Below, piece by piece: positions 1-8,790 of a stretch of 64,000 bases of DNA. This DNA comes from an uncultured Acetatifactor sp. (GTDB lineage Bacteria > Bacillota > Clostridia > Lachnospirales > Lachnospiraceae). The stretch lies in assembly GCA_934433135.1 (NCBI GenBank), contig CAKRZO010000007.1, forward strand, positions 1 through 64,000, in the 5' to 3' direction. The position numbers were made by a program, and so were the translations under genes. Each line of letters starts with the position of its first letter. The stretch's first letter is position 1. The notes beneath the pieces were generated by a model, which worked only from the letters and a program-made list of their open reading frames with translations, was not told the origin of the DNA and searched no databases.

Positions 1-1024
1 TATACTTCACTACAAGAGGCAGCATAAGGTCGAACATCCTTGTGAAAAAAGTGTAAACCAATATTGACAATATCAGAGGGAAGGAGAGACAGAATTCAAG
101 AGTAGACATTTCCTGTTCCAAGCGGTCAAAAACAGCTTCTACCCGTTTTGGTTCTTTACTTTCCAAAAGGAAAGCAGCCATAAAGGAGCAACAATTGAAA
201 TGAAGGGTAAGGAGTACCTTATGGCTGCCATCACAACCGATAACGGTATCCATTTCTACGACAGGGGTATCGGGATGTTCTTTCATATATGCCTGGAAAT
301 CCTTAAAGGTACGACCTTCTAAAACGAGAGGATTATCAATCTGCGTTTTATGGACATTCCGAACCTTGTAGGCTACTTTTTTGGGAAGGTCGATATTTTT
401 GACGGAAAGGGCACCTTGTGCAATGTAATGGTAGATCGTTTTTTCAGAAAGGCCGATTTCAGGATGATTCCTGAGGATTGTATAGGGTGACTGCCCTTGG
501 CGTATCAGTGGAGAAACCTGCTCATCAAGGATCTTGAGGTCTGTTTCGGAAATGTTGAGACCTGTCCGGGATTCTACAAGAATCGTCTTATATTCTCGGA
601 AAGCAGTTGTTGCTTTGTAATAATACTTGTCCAGACGACAGTGACATTTTTTAGAACAGCCATTGCAGACAAAGGGAGCCTTGTCCAGTAGACCGCAATG
701 GTAGGTTTTAGGAGTAAAGTCAGGACAGACACGATTACACAGATGGCAGTTCCGGCAGGAATTCGAACACAGAGGGCTGCGTTCACCACAAAGCCGCTTT
801 TTCATGCAGACCCCAAATAAATCACATTTATTGCGGGGTTCATTGAAGGAATTATGAGGGTGGAGAATACGGTGCTTTTTAATCTCCTTGGAAACAGTAG
901 ATGGATCTTTTCCGACCTCTTCAGCGATCTTTCGGAGTGAAACAGCAGCATCCAGTCTCTTTTCGATGATGATTCTGTTATCTTGTGTCATATGTTTGTG
1001 GTTACCAGGTATAGCTTTTGACAT
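1..1024 (-). pseudogene. IS30-family transposase, 3'-truncated and cut by the window edge
   Basis: Reading the minus strand from the ATG at 1024 (preceded by GAGGAAAAT) gives an open frame to base 1. It starts MSKAIPGNHKHMTQDNR, then an HTH region (SLRKIAEEVGKDPSTVSKEI), a cysteine-rich segment with several CxxC pairs, and the start of the DDE nuclease domain (VEMDTVIGCDG, first catalytic Asp). This is the IS30 family layout. After FPLIL (about base 80) the protein no longer looks like the family, which normally continues with the second Asp in a TDxGSEF motif; another frame of the same bases looks more protein-like. The element therefore appears broken before the second catalytic residue and should be inactive. 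Family assignment is firm; the exact break is inferred from memory of the family. Confidence 0.82.
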
Positions 1025-1096
1025 ATTTTCCTCTTTTCTACTGCGAATGAGAGAACCTATGTCATAGTATAACAATCCGGGATTTTGTGAAAGACT

Positions 1097-1120
1097 AAAT
1101 TCCAGCATGGAGTGGAATTT
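1097..1120. repeat. Inverted repeat just upstream of the IS30 transposase, probable IS end
   Basis: AAATTCCA (1097-1104) and TGGAATTT (1113-1120) are a perfect 8-bp inverted repeat with an 8-base loop. It lies 70-95 bases upstream of the transposase start, where the 5' terminal inverted repeat of an IS30 element is expected. The matching right end is not in the window, so assignment as the IS end is an inference. Confidence 0.5.
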
Positions 1121-1162
1121 AATTTTTCATTTAAGGTTCAATGAAAAATATCTTCTTCCTCA

Positions 1163-1191
1163 TTGTAAGAAACCGTGTAATCTGTTATAAT
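1163..1191 (+). promoter_or_regulatory. Putative sigma-A promoter
   Basis: TTGTAA (1163-1168) and TATAAT (1186-1191) are separated by 17 bases. No convincing gene follows directly; two hairpins (1212-1285) and the truncated GNAT copy come next. It may once have driven the GNAT gene. Confidence 0.5.
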
Positions 1192-1211
1192 AACCATGGT
1201 TTTATACCAAT

Positions 1212-1285
1212 GGTCTCAGTGATCACACATCTTGCAGGAGGGTGTCACTGGGACCTCTTTCTCTTATACTTTAATGACAGTATAA
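1212..1285 (+). other. Two consecutive hairpins in a leader-like non-coding stretch
   Basis: GGTCTCAGTGA (1212-1222) pairs with TCACTGGGACC (1245-1255) with one wobble. TTATACT (1264-1270) pairs perfectly with AGTATAA (1279-1285). The stretch 1128-1345 has no believable gene, so these hairpins under a good promoter may be a leader or small RNA. No known family was recognised. Confidence 0.35.
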
Positions 1286-1345
1286 AGGTCAATCCTGTGA
1301 CAGGCAAGAGTTTTTGTAATAAGTCAATTTAGGTGGGCAATAACA

Positions 1346-1588
1346 ATCATAGGAATGTTGATAGGATTATGAGTATTGATGTATATGAACAAATTTCGGT
1401 TATGGAAAGTGAAAGGTTTCTGCTGAGAGAAATTGAGGATGGTGATACAGAGAATTTGCTGAAGGTATATTCCGATAAGGATGCAGTACCGTTTTTTAAC
1501 AGTGATAACTGTGTAAATGGTTTTTATTATAGTACGATCGAAGAAATGAAGGATACCATTGCGTTCGGGAAAAGAGAATACCAAAGCA
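1346..1588 (+). repeat. Direct repeat A: 5' part of the GNAT gene (truncated copy)
   Basis: These 243 bases match 4668-4910 with 7 mismatches (97%) and no gaps. The repeat begins 23 bases before the GNAT start codon, includes its RBS, and ends abruptly at CCAAAGCA. The KAP/AAA cassette lies between the two copies. Confidence 0.95.
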
Positions 1589-1614
1589 CTTCCATATTTG
1601 GAATTACGACATAA
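1369..1614 (+). pseudogene. Truncated GNAT acetyltransferase (N-terminal 73 codons plus a short tail)
   Basis: The ATG at 1369 opens the same frame as the intact GNAT gene at 4691. Identity runs for about 73 codons, then eight unrelated codons (TSIFGITT) lead to a stop at 1614. The acetyl-CoA binding half is absent, so no activity is expected. It is the leftover left copy of a duplication around the KAP/AAA cassette. Confidence 0.88.
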
Positions 1615-1711
1615 ATTGGTTCATGCAGATGAAAAATTGGATGCAGACTTCCGTTCTAAATACCCAATGATTTCATGCACAACAAACTTGAAGATGGGTA
1701 GAAACTTGTGA
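1589..1711 (+). pseudogene. Possible 3' remnant of a HEPN-like gene
   Basis: In the frame starting at 1592 the bases read PYLELRHKLVHADEKLDADF and on to a TGA at 1709-1711, with no start codon of its own. RHKLVH fits the R-x4-H motif of HEPN RNases. A second frame (1708 onward, VRFYEPSGNFIEV) also looks protein-like, as if a frameshift split one former gene. The piece starts exactly where direct repeat A ends, so it is the left edge of the inserted cassette. The HEPN reading rests on one short motif. Confidence 0.35.
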
Positions 1712-1803
1712 GGTTTTATGAGCCATCAGGAAATTTTATAGAAGTACGAATATCAGTTAATTACAACAGAAAAAAAGTGGATTTGAGGAGTATAATTTTA
1801 TTT

Positions 1804-3168
1804 ATGAGAAAGTATGAAATGCTACCTACAGAAGAAAATTTGATAAATACCTTGTATAATGATACAATTAATAGGAATAAGGATATTGTATATTTTTATA
1901 ATATTTTGCAAGCTCAAGAATCAGCGAGTGCAATTGCAATTGATGGAAGATGGGGAAGCGGTAAAACTATTTTTGTTTGTCAAACTAAAATGGTTATCAA
2001 TGCGTTAAATCCATTCTGTGATATGGATGGAGAGAAAAAAGCGAAGGTTACTATTAGGCTTCCTTTTCCTGACAATAATGAAGAAAAGGAAAATTATAGT
2101 ATGGCCGTGTATTATGACGCTTGGGAAAATGATAATGATACGGAACCGGTATTGTCATTAATTTATGAGATTACAAAACAATTGAGTGTTGACTTTTCCC
2201 TGTCTGATAGAAGTATTGTCAAAACGGCAGGAGCGATCATTGAAGCGATAAGTGGTCATAATGTTAATGCAATAAGAGAAGCTCTTACATCAGAAGATCC
2301 ATTTACAAAGTTTAAAGAGCAGAAAGATTTACAACAAAAAATCAAAGATTTTTTTACAGGCTTATTAGCTGAAAGAGGAAATCGATTGGTTATTTTTATT
2401 GATGAATTGGACAGATGTAAACCAACTTTTGCAGTTCACCTTCTTGAGCAAATAAAGCATTATATTTTTGATGACAGAATTACATTTGTATTTTCTGTAA
2501 ATTTAGAGCAATTACAGCATACAGTAAAGCATTATTATGGAACACAATTTGATTCTTGTAGGTATTTAGATAGATTTTTTGATTTGCGAATTACGATACC
2601 TCCTGCTGATATGGAGAAGTTTTATGCTCAAATCGGAGTAGGATCTGAATACTATATCGACCTTGTGATAAAAGATATAATAAAAATGTTTCATTTTGAA
2701 TTGCGTGAAATCACACGGTTTTATTCACAGGTTAAGGCTGCGGTATATGAACCAACGCACGACAACTCCAAATATAATTTTAACTTTCCTGATGAAAAAG
2801 GAAAACATCTTATTATGATATATGTTGTTCCGTTATTAATTGGTTTGAAAATTGGGGATATTTCAAAATATGATGATTTCGTTAATGGAAAGGATGTTGA
2901 ACCGTTAAAAGAATTGTTTGACTTAAGCGAAGGTACATATATGTTGAATAATATGTTAAATCGTGACGAATCATTCGATAAGAAAGAAGGGAAAAAATTA
3001 GTTAGACAAGAAGAGGTGATTGAACGGCTTTATGAAGCTATTTTTGTAACTCAGTATACCGGGAGCAGATATAAAACGGTTTTAGGACAATATGAGTTTT
3101 CGAAAAAATCCAAGGAATTTGCTCTTAGCACATCAAGTATGATGTCGAATTTTGCTGAACTATCGTAA
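1804..3168 (+). CDS. KAP-family P-loop NTPase
   Basis: A 454-residue protein if started at ATG 1804, which is preceded by GAGGAG; the frame is open upstream to a GTG at 1708, but that part resembles a remnant of another gene. Walker A is GRWGSGKT at residues 48-55 and Walker B is LVIFIDELDR with Asp200, followed by the sensor-like FVFSVNLEQLQ. This combination is characteristic of KAP NTPases, often membrane-associated and frequent in phage-defence loci. No clear membrane helices are visible here. The AAA ATPase follows 22 bases after the stop, suggesting one transcription unit. Its effector is unknown; a phage-defence role is inferred from family and context. Confidence 0.82.
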   Translation: MRKYEMLPTEENLINTLYNDTINRNKDIVYFYNILQAQESASAIAIDGRWGSGKTIFVCQTKMVINALNPFCDMDGEKKAKVTIRLPFPDNNEEKENYSMAVYYDAWENDNDTEPVLSLIYEITKQLSVDFSLSDRSIVKTAGAIIEAISGHNVNAIREALTSEDPFTKFKEQKDLQQKIKDFFTGLLAERGNRLVIFIDELDRCKPTFAVHLLEQIKHYIFDDRITFVFSVNLEQLQHTVKHYYGTQFDSCRYLDRFFDLRITIPPADMEKFYAQIGVGSEYYIDLVIKDIIKMFHFELREITRFYSQVKAAVYEPTHDNSKYNFNFPDEKGKHLIMIYVVPLLIGLKIGDISKYDDFVNGKDVEPLKELFDLSEGTYMLNNMLNRDESFDKKEGKKLVRQEEVIERLYEAIFVTQYTGSRYKTVLGQYEFSKKSKEFALSTSSMMSNFAELS

Positions 3169-3190
3169 TTGTAATAATAAGGAGACAGAC

Positions 3191-4408
3191 ATGGGAAAAA
3201 TTGAAGGCGTAAGGATTAAAAATTTTGGCCCTTTAAAGGATATTGTAATGGGAAAGACGCTATCCAGTCAGGAAGGAATGGCATTAGGAAATATCACTGT
3301 AATCATAGGGGCAAGTGGAAATGGCAAGAGTACGTTGGCAGATGCATTTGGGTTTCTGGCGGATTGCCTGGAAATGGGAGTAGAAACTGCTTGTGATACT
3401 CAAAACAGGGGAGGATTTCAGCAGATTCGTTCACAGGGAGTAGAGGAACCTATAAAATTTGAACTTTATTATAGAGAGAAAAATAATACACGTCCGATCA
3501 CTTATGAATTGGAAATTGATGAAGATTCAATGGGACGGCCATATGTGAAGGAAGAACGGCTGCGGCAGCGTGTAACGAAGAGAGGGCGCCCATTGTCGTT
3601 TTTACTTTTACAGAATGGACATGGATATGCATATGAGGGAAAAGAAGGCGGTGCAGACGATGACGGAAGGAGTGTGAAGGGAGAAAAAGTAGAGGTAGAA
3701 CTGGCTGATATTAGAAAGCTGGGAATTGTAACGCTTGGTGCGATGAAACAGTATGAGAGAATTGAAAAGTTTTTAAGCTTCTTAAAAAGCTGGTATCTTT
3801 GCTACTTTTCACCGGATGCGGCACGCACATTACAGACGGCGGCACCGCAGCCGTACCTGAACCGAACGGGAAGCAATATTAACAATGTGGCACAATATAT
3901 GTATCGGGATAATCCCAAAGAATTCATGAAAGTATTGAAGGAGATACAAAACAAACTGCCGAATATTGAAAAGATTGAACCTGTAAAATTCGATAATGGA
4001 CAGATGATGTTAAAATTTTGGGAAAAAGGATTTCACAATGCGTTTTACTCTCCTAAAATGTCAGATGGTACCTTAAAACTATTTGCCTATTATTTGCTTT
4101 TGCATGAAAGCAATCCAAGGCAACTTGTGTTTATCGAGGAACCCGAAAACGGATTATATCATCAGTATTTAAAGCGATTAGCAGATGAGATGGTAACGAG
4201 TGTCGGCACAGGGTATGCAAAACAGCTGTTTGTTACAACACATAGTCCTTTTTTTGTGAACGCATTATCACCGGAGAATGTATGGGTTTTGACAAAAGGA
4301 GAGGACGGATTTTCCGGTATTAAACGTGCAGCGGAATACGATTTCGTAAAAGAACTTTCAGAAGAAGGCGTTCCACTGGGAGATATGTGGTATAGCAAAT
4401 TAATGTAG
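3191..4408 (+). CDS. AAA family ATPase (AAA_21-like), partner of the KAP NTPase
   Basis: A 405-residue protein. The ATG at 3191 is chosen because of the RBS AAGGAGACAGAC in front of it and because MGKIEGVRIKNFGPLKD is the usual beginning of this family. Walker A is GASGNGKST (residues 40-48), Walker B LVFIEEPENG with Glu316-Glu317, followed by the switch motif TTHSPFFVNAL. These are SMC/ABC-like ATPases that normally work with a nuclease or toxin partner. No TOPRIM domain is present in the chain. Only a degraded small ORF follows (4432-4587), so the natural partner may have been lost. It lies in the cassette bounded by the two GNAT repeats. Confidence 0.8.
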   Translation: MGKIEGVRIKNFGPLKDIVMGKTLSSQEGMALGNITVIIGASGNGKSTLADAFGFLADCLEMGVETACDTQNRGGFQQIRSQGVEEPIKFELYYREKNNTRPITYELEIDEDSMGRPYVKEERLRQRVTKRGRPLSFLLLQNGHGYAYEGKEGGADDDGRSVKGEKVEVELADIRKLGIVTLGAMKQYERIEKFLSFLKSWYLCYFSPDAARTLQTAAPQPYLNRTGSNINNVAQYMYRDNPKEFMKVLKEIQNKLPNIEKIEPVKFDNGQMMLKFWEKGFHNAFYSPKMSDGTLKLFAYYLLLHESNPRQLVFIEEPENGLYHQYLKRLADEMVTSVGTGYAKQLFVTTHSPFFVNALSPENVWVLTKGEDGFSGIKRAAEYDFVKELSEEGVPLGDMWYSKLM

Positions 4409-4431
4409 TTTATCCGGGAGGCCTGGCAGCA

Positions 4432-4587
4432 TTGCAGAAAAAATCTAAGAACAGTTATAGCGAAATAGGAAGAGCAAAAAGTGAGTGGGCTGATAAAATA
4501 GGAATGGAACTGACGTTGGAAAATAATAATTCGCCAAGTTTCCGGAAATTTTTAAATGCTCTCCAGAGACGTATAGAAGTTGCATAG
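4432..4587 (+). pseudogene. Remnant, possibly the 3' end of a DUF4276-type partner gene
   Basis: A TTG at 4432, ten bases after GGGAGG, opens a 51-codon frame ending at TAG 4585-4587. Its end (KSEWADKIG, then ENNNSPSFRKF) resembles the C-terminus of DUF4276 proteins, which are often encoded next to AAA ATPases of the preceding type. The first two thirds of such a protein are missing. The resemblance is from memory and needs a profile search. A 22-codon ORF (4606-4674) follows and looks like noise. Confidence 0.35.
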
Positions 4588-4667
4588 TAAAGGTGGTGGT
4601 TCCGCATGGCTCAGAGAACAATAGTATTTGCAGGACATGCTGGATTAAAATTAAAGAATAAGTTGTT

Positions 4668-4910
4668 ATCATAGGAAGGTTGATAGGATTATGAGTATTG
4701 ATGTATATGAACAAATTCCGGTTATGGAAAGTGAAAGGTTTCTGCTGAGAGAAATTGAGGATGGTGATGCAGAGAATTTGCTGAAGGTATATTCCGATAA
4801 GGATGCAGTACCGCTTTTCAACAGTGATAACTGTGTGAATGGTTTTTATTATAGTACGATCGAAGAAATGAAGGATACCATTGCGTTCTGGAAAAGAGAA
4901 TACCAAAGCA
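4668..4910 (+). repeat. Direct repeat B: 5' part of the intact GNAT gene
   Basis: Partner of repeat A at 1346-1588, at a constant offset of 3322 bases with 7 substitutions. It contains the RBS, start codon and first 73 codons of the intact GNAT gene and marks the right edge of the KAP/AAA cassette. Confidence 0.95.
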
Positions 4911-5260
4911 AGTATTATGTGCGATGGGCAATTGTTGATAAAAATGCTAGCTGCGCAATTGGTACAATAGAGTTGTTTAATCGAAAGGCAAAGGATTATT
5001 TTAATAATTGCGGATTGCTTAGACTGGATTTAAGAAGTGATTATGAAAAGCAAGATACGATAGAAGATATTCTTGGGATTATTATTCCTGAAACGGGAGA
5101 TATGTTTGCTTGTGAAAGAATTGCCACTAAGGCGGTTTCGACTGCCCGGGAGCGTATACGGGCTTTAGAACATATGGGATTTTGTATGTCGGAAGAACCT
5201 CTAATAGGACATGATGGAACAAAGTACGATTCCTATTATGTTCGGGAGGTGAAAAGCTGA
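4691..5260 (+). CDS. GNAT family N-acetyltransferase
   Basis: A 189-residue protein starting MSIDVYEQIPVMESERFLLR. The ESERFLLREIEDGDAENLLKVY opening is typical of RimJ/RimL-like GNAT enzymes, which move an acetyl group from acetyl-CoA to an amine on a protein or small molecule. The region near residue 140 (ATKAVSTARERIRALEHMGF) matches the usual C-terminal 'N/R-ALEHMGF' segment. The start is supported by AGGAAGGTTGATAGG upstream. The gene is intact here, whereas its first 243 bases occur a second time at 1346-1588. The substrate is unknown and no defence role can be claimed. Confidence 0.82.
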   Translation: MSIDVYEQIPVMESERFLLREIEDGDAENLLKVYSDKDAVPLFNSDNCVNGFYYSTIEEMKDTIAFWKREYQSKYYVRWAIVDKNASCAIGTIELFNRKAKDYFNNCGLLRLDLRSDYEKQDTIEDILGIIIPETGDMFACERIATKAVSTARERIRALEHMGFCMSEEPLIGHDGTKYDSYYVREVKS

Positions 5261-5283
5261 GATTTTTTTTGATATGGAAAATT

Positions 5284-5325
5284 ATTTGTCCCAATATTTA
5301 CAAATTTGTCCCAATGGTGTATAAT
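5284..5325 (+). promoter_or_regulatory. Promoter with twin operator-like repeats ahead of the AAA/S8 operon
   Basis: TTTACA (5297-5302) and TATAAT (5320-5325) are 17 bases apart. The 12-mer ATTTGTCCCAAT occurs at 5284-5295 and 5304-5315, exactly 20 bases apart, flanking the -35 box. Two same-face direct repeats around a promoter suggest a repressor site. The first gene downstream ends in an HTH-like segment and could be the autoregulator (inference). Confidence 0.72.
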
Positions 5326-5355
5326 GATATCCACTAAAGGAAAAAGGTGGATACT

Positions 5356-6396
5356 GTGAAAAAGAAGAATGTTATTAATTTAATAAAATATTATGTAGAG
5401 GAAAATGATGCGGGATTTCGTAATGAAGCCTGTGAGATTGCAAAGGATTTTGATAATTCCGGTGATTACCAGCTTGCGGAGTATATTATGTCTCTTCTGG
5501 CAAATGTGAATACGTTTGTCCCGCAGGTGATGGAGAACAAGTCTGATTATTTTGAAAAGATAGAAGCCAACGAAGATATGCTGCTGCTTCCGGATGAAAT
5601 TACGCAGGATTTGATCGGTATTGTAAACGCAATAGAACGTAGAATCGGAGTGAATAAATTCTTATTTCAGGGAGCTCCGGGAACGGGGAAGACGGAGGCT
5701 GTGAAACAGTTAGCCCGGATCTTGAACAGAGAAATCTATATGGTCAATTTTGCGTCGGTTGTTGATAGTAAGCTGGGGCAGACACAAAAAAATTTAGCGG
5801 AGTTGTTTGATGAGATTAACGATTTTGCACAGCCGGGGAAAGTGATTGTATTGTTTGACGAAATCGATGCGATTGCTCTTGACAGAACGAATGCTAATGA
5901 TCATAGAGAGATGGGCAGGGCAACATCATCGCTCTTAAAGTATTTTGATCGTGTGAATGAGAACATAGTAATCATTGCAACGACCAATCTTTTTCAGTAT
6001 TTTGATAAAGCATTGGTGAGAAGATTTGATTCCGTTATTGATTTTGATCGATACACGAATGAGGATTTGATGGAAATAGCGGAGAAAGTACTGGATCGTT
6101 ATTTGAATAAACTCAAATTGGGAAATCGGGATATAAGGTTGTTTCGGAAAATTATGGGATTGTCAGGTGAGTTGCCGCTTCCGGGAGACCTTAAGAATAT
6201 GATTAAAACTTCGGTAGCATTCAGTGATGCGGATGACGGAACGGATTATTTCAGAAGGTTGTATTACGCAGTCTGCGGTGAGAAACCGGAAGATGTTAAG
6301 ATGCTACAGGAACAGGGTTTTACGGTGAGAGAGATCGAAGTTCTGACTAAGAAATCCAAAAGCAGTGTATCGCGGGAGTTAAAAGGTGGTGAATAA
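5356..6396 (+). CDS. AAA+ ATPase with C-terminal HTH, partner of the S8 protease
   Basis: A 346-residue protein from GTG 5356 (preceded by AAAGGTGG; a GTG at 5347 would add three residues). Walker A is GAPGTGKT at residues 106-113, Walker B VIVLFDEID with Asp168-Glu169, then sensor IIATTNLF and an arginine-finger region VRRFDSV: a classic AAA+ module of the FtsH/spastin-like type. The last 30 residues (EQGFTVREIEVLTKKSKSSV) resemble a helix-turn-helix. The protease gene starts at the very next base after the stop, so the two are translationally coupled. AAA+/subtilisin pairs recur in defence and stress loci; here the ATPase probably regulates or feeds the protease, and the HTH may repress the operon through the repeats at 5284-5315. 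Confidence 0.82.
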   Translation: MKKKNVINLIKYYVEENDAGFRNEACEIAKDFDNSGDYQLAEYIMSLLANVNTFVPQVMENKSDYFEKIEANEDMLLLPDEITQDLIGIVNAIERRIGVNKFLFQGAPGTGKTEAVKQLARILNREIYMVNFASVVDSKLGQTQKNLAELFDEINDFAQPGKVIVLFDEIDAIALDRTNANDHREMGRATSSLLKYFDRVNENIVIIATTNLFQYFDKALVRRFDSVIDFDRYTNEDLMEIAEKVLDRYLNKLKLGNRDIRLFRKIMGLSGELPLPGDLKNMIKTSVAFSDADDGTDYFRRLYYAVCGEKPEDVKMLQEQGFTVREIEVLTKKSKSSVSRELKGGE

Positions 6397-8658
6397 ATGA
6401 ACAGTATTCTCCAATTGAAGGGAAGGTTTGAAAAAAGGAAGAATGAAGCCGGATTCGGTTCGCCTAAGTTGCCGGCAAATAAGAAGGTTACATCTGAGCA
6501 TATGCGTGAATTGAAAGACCAGTTGACAGAAGTTAAGTCATACTGGGAAAAAAACAGGGAAATAAAGGGTGCGCTTGTCAGCGTTCATTATATCCGTATA
6601 GTAGCGAAAAGAAATCGTCTGAGAAACCTTCTGGGGGATACCGGGAAGAAACCTGTGGATTCCATCTGTGGAGCAAAATTCGCAACGAAAGGAGATTCCG
6701 GAGGTGAAGAAAGGCGTAAACATATTTTTACACACTATGTGCAAATCAGCGCGATTGAAAGAGCAATCCGGAATCTTGAGGCTGCGGCAACTATAGTTGA
6801 CAGAGAATATGAAGGCTGTATTACTGCAGAAGATACAGAGGCGCTTGGTAAGGCTCAATTATATATATATGATTCCGTAATGAAAAAAACAAATTTCATT
6901 GCGGTAGTACTGGATGCATTTTACGTTGAGAAGTTTGACATTGACAGACCGAGTGATGATGTAACCCAGAATATGCTTGTAACAATCTACAAAACAGATG
7001 TGGAAACAACAGAGTTACTTGAGAAGTTTGGAATCAGCATATTAAAGGATAAAATTATAGATGGTATCACTCTTTTGCTGGAACCGGGGCAGATGCAGAC
7101 TTTGTATAGACGGGCACCATACCTTATCTCTATGAGCGTTACGGATTTTACCCAAGTGAAGCTTGAGGATTTTGTGGCAGATGAAGAAAATGATTATGAA
7201 ACGGAACGTAGAATCCCGATACCCGGAAACGAGCCGGTTGTTGGTGTTATAGATACTCAGTTCAATGAAAAAGTATATTTCCATGAATGGGTTGAATATA
7301 AGAATATGCTCTCTTCTGAAATTGAGTTTACAAAAAAGGATTATGACCATGGAACCGCAGTGACATCAATCATTGTAGATGGTCCAAAGGGAAATCCTAA
7401 GCTTGACGATGGATGCGGTCGTTTCAGAGTTCGTCATTTCGGGGTTGCAACGCAGAACGGTTTTAGTTCTTTTGCTATTTTGAGAAGTATTAGAGAAATA
7501 GTAGCGAATAATCCGGATATAAAAGTTTGGAACCTTTCTTTGGGGTCACCGGAGCCTGTTAAGGAGAACTTTATATCACCCGAGGCAGCCGAGTTAGACC
7601 GCATTCAAAGCGAATATGATGTAATCTTTATTGTGGCAGGCACAAATACACCGGATGGACAAATTCATCCGGAAATGAAAGTCGGATCACCTGCAGATTC
7701 GTTAAATGCGATAGTTGTAAATTCGGTAAACATGGAGAATGAAAGTGCTTCCTATTCACGAAGAGGCCCCGTACTGTCATTTTTTCATAAACCGGATATC
7801 AGCTATTACGGTGGAGATGGGAACAGGCAGGATACAAAGATTGCACTTTGTATCGATGATATGGGTGCAGTCTATAAGGCAGGAACTTCATTTGCGGCGC
7901 CATGGATTACACGTAAAACGGCATATCTTATTCATGTAATGGGATTGACAAGAGAAGTTGCAAAGGCTCTTCTGATAGATTCTGCTGCAAGATGGAGTGC
8001 AAATGGCAGAATTTCCGATTCTATGGGATATGGGGTGGTTCCTAAGCGAATAGAGGATATTTTAAGCACAAGTGATGAGGAGATCAAATTTTTTATCACT
8101 GGAACGACAGAAGATTATGAAATATATAATTACAATTTACCGGTTCCGGTTATAAATGGAAAGCATCCGTTTTATACACGTGCCGTAATGACGTATTTTC
8201 CTCATTGTGACCGTAATCAGGGTGTTGATTATACCGATACGGAAGTGGATATTCATTTCGGACGTGTAATGCCGAACGGAAAATTGAAGACAATTGATGA
8301 TAATAAGCAATCAGAAGAAGGACAAGTGCTTTATGAAGAGGATGCCCGGGAAATATATCGTAAATGGGATAATGTGAAACGGGTTTGTGAAGAAATAAAG
8401 GGACGTGTGATGCCGAGAAAATCTTATGAATCCGGCATGTGGGGGATCAGTATTTTAACGAAAGGCCGTGTAACTGCAAAAAAGAAAGAGCCTTTGCAGT
8501 TTGGGTTAGTTATTACGCTTAAGGAAATGTACGGCAAAAACCGAATGAATGAGTTCATAAAAAGCTGCATGGCACGTAACTGGTTGGTAAGCAGACTGGA
8601 CATTCAGAATCAGATTGATATTTATACAAGAGCTGAGGAAGAAATTGAGTTTGAGTAA
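6397..8658 (+). CDS. Subtilisin-like S8 family serine protease
   Basis: A 753-residue protein with no signal peptide, so cytoplasmic. The catalytic triad is visible: Asp286 in VVGVIDTQF, His318 in DHGTAV, Ser498 in GTSFAAPW; the oxyanion region is FIVAGTNTP. About 280 residues precede the protease fold and about 200 follow it; neither flank was recognised, and one may hold the activation switch. The ATG directly follows the TAA of the AAA+ gene, with AAAAGGTGGTG as RBS. In the reconstructed ancestral order the helicase gene followed 32 bases later. A protease effector activated on infection is plausible but inferred. Confidence 0.88.
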   Translation: MNSILQLKGRFEKRKNEAGFGSPKLPANKKVTSEHMRELKDQLTEVKSYWEKNREIKGALVSVHYIRIVAKRNRLRNLLGDTGKKPVDSICGAKFATKGDSGGEERRKHIFTHYVQISAIERAIRNLEAAATIVDREYEGCITAEDTEALGKAQLYIYDSVMKKTNFIAVVLDAFYVEKFDIDRPSDDVTQNMLVTIYKTDVETTELLEKFGISILKDKIIDGITLLLEPGQMQTLYRRAPYLISMSVTDFTQVKLEDFVADEENDYETERRIPIPGNEPVVGVIDTQFNEKVYFHEWVEYKNMLSSEIEFTKKDYDHGTAVTSIIVDGPKGNPKLDDGCGRFRVRHFGVATQNGFSSFAILRSIREIVANNPDIKVWNLSLGSPEPVKENFISPEAAELDRIQSEYDVIFIVAGTNTPDGQIHPEMKVGSPADSLNAIVVNSVNMENESASYSRRGPVLSFFHKPDISYYGGDGNRQDTKIALCIDDMGAVYKAGTSFAAPWITRKTAYLIHVMGLTREVAKALLIDSAARWSANGRISDSMGYGVVPKRIEDILSTSDEEIKFFITGTTEDYEIYNYNLPVPVINGKHPFYTRAVMTYFPHCDRNQGVDYTDTEVDIHFGRVMPNGKLKTIDDNKQSEEGQVLYEEDAREIYRKWDNVKRVCEEIKGRVMPRKSYESGMWGISILTKGRVTAKKKEPLQFGLVITLKEMYGKNRMNEFIKSCMARNWLVSRLDIQNQIDIYTRAEEEIEFE

Positions 8659-8669
8659 TGAATTAAGGA

Positions 8670-8790
8670 AAATCACGAGGTGAATAAACGGTGGGATTCA
8701 TACGTTCTCTGATTGATGGTTACAGGCGAAAGAAGCAGGCGAGGAATGAGGCCTGTGATGCATTAGTAAAGAAGATAGAGATTGCTGTTG
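8670..8790 (+). repeat. Direct repeat C: 5' part of the helicase gene (truncated copy)
   Basis: These 121 bases match 13298-13418 with 8 mismatches (93%) and no gaps, offset 4628. The repeat begins 21 bases before the helicase GTG start, covers the RBS (CACGAGGTGAAT), and ends at GCTGTTG. The STAND and HEPN genes lie between the two copies. Confidence 0.95.

Noticed and set aside
574..789. Small minus-strand ORF in the IS30 region
   Set aside because: It is an out-of-frame shadow of the transposase reading frame.
1369..1614. The short GNAT ORF as a functional mini-protein
   Set aside because: It lacks the acetyl-CoA binding half and is a 97% copy of the complete gene's 5' end.
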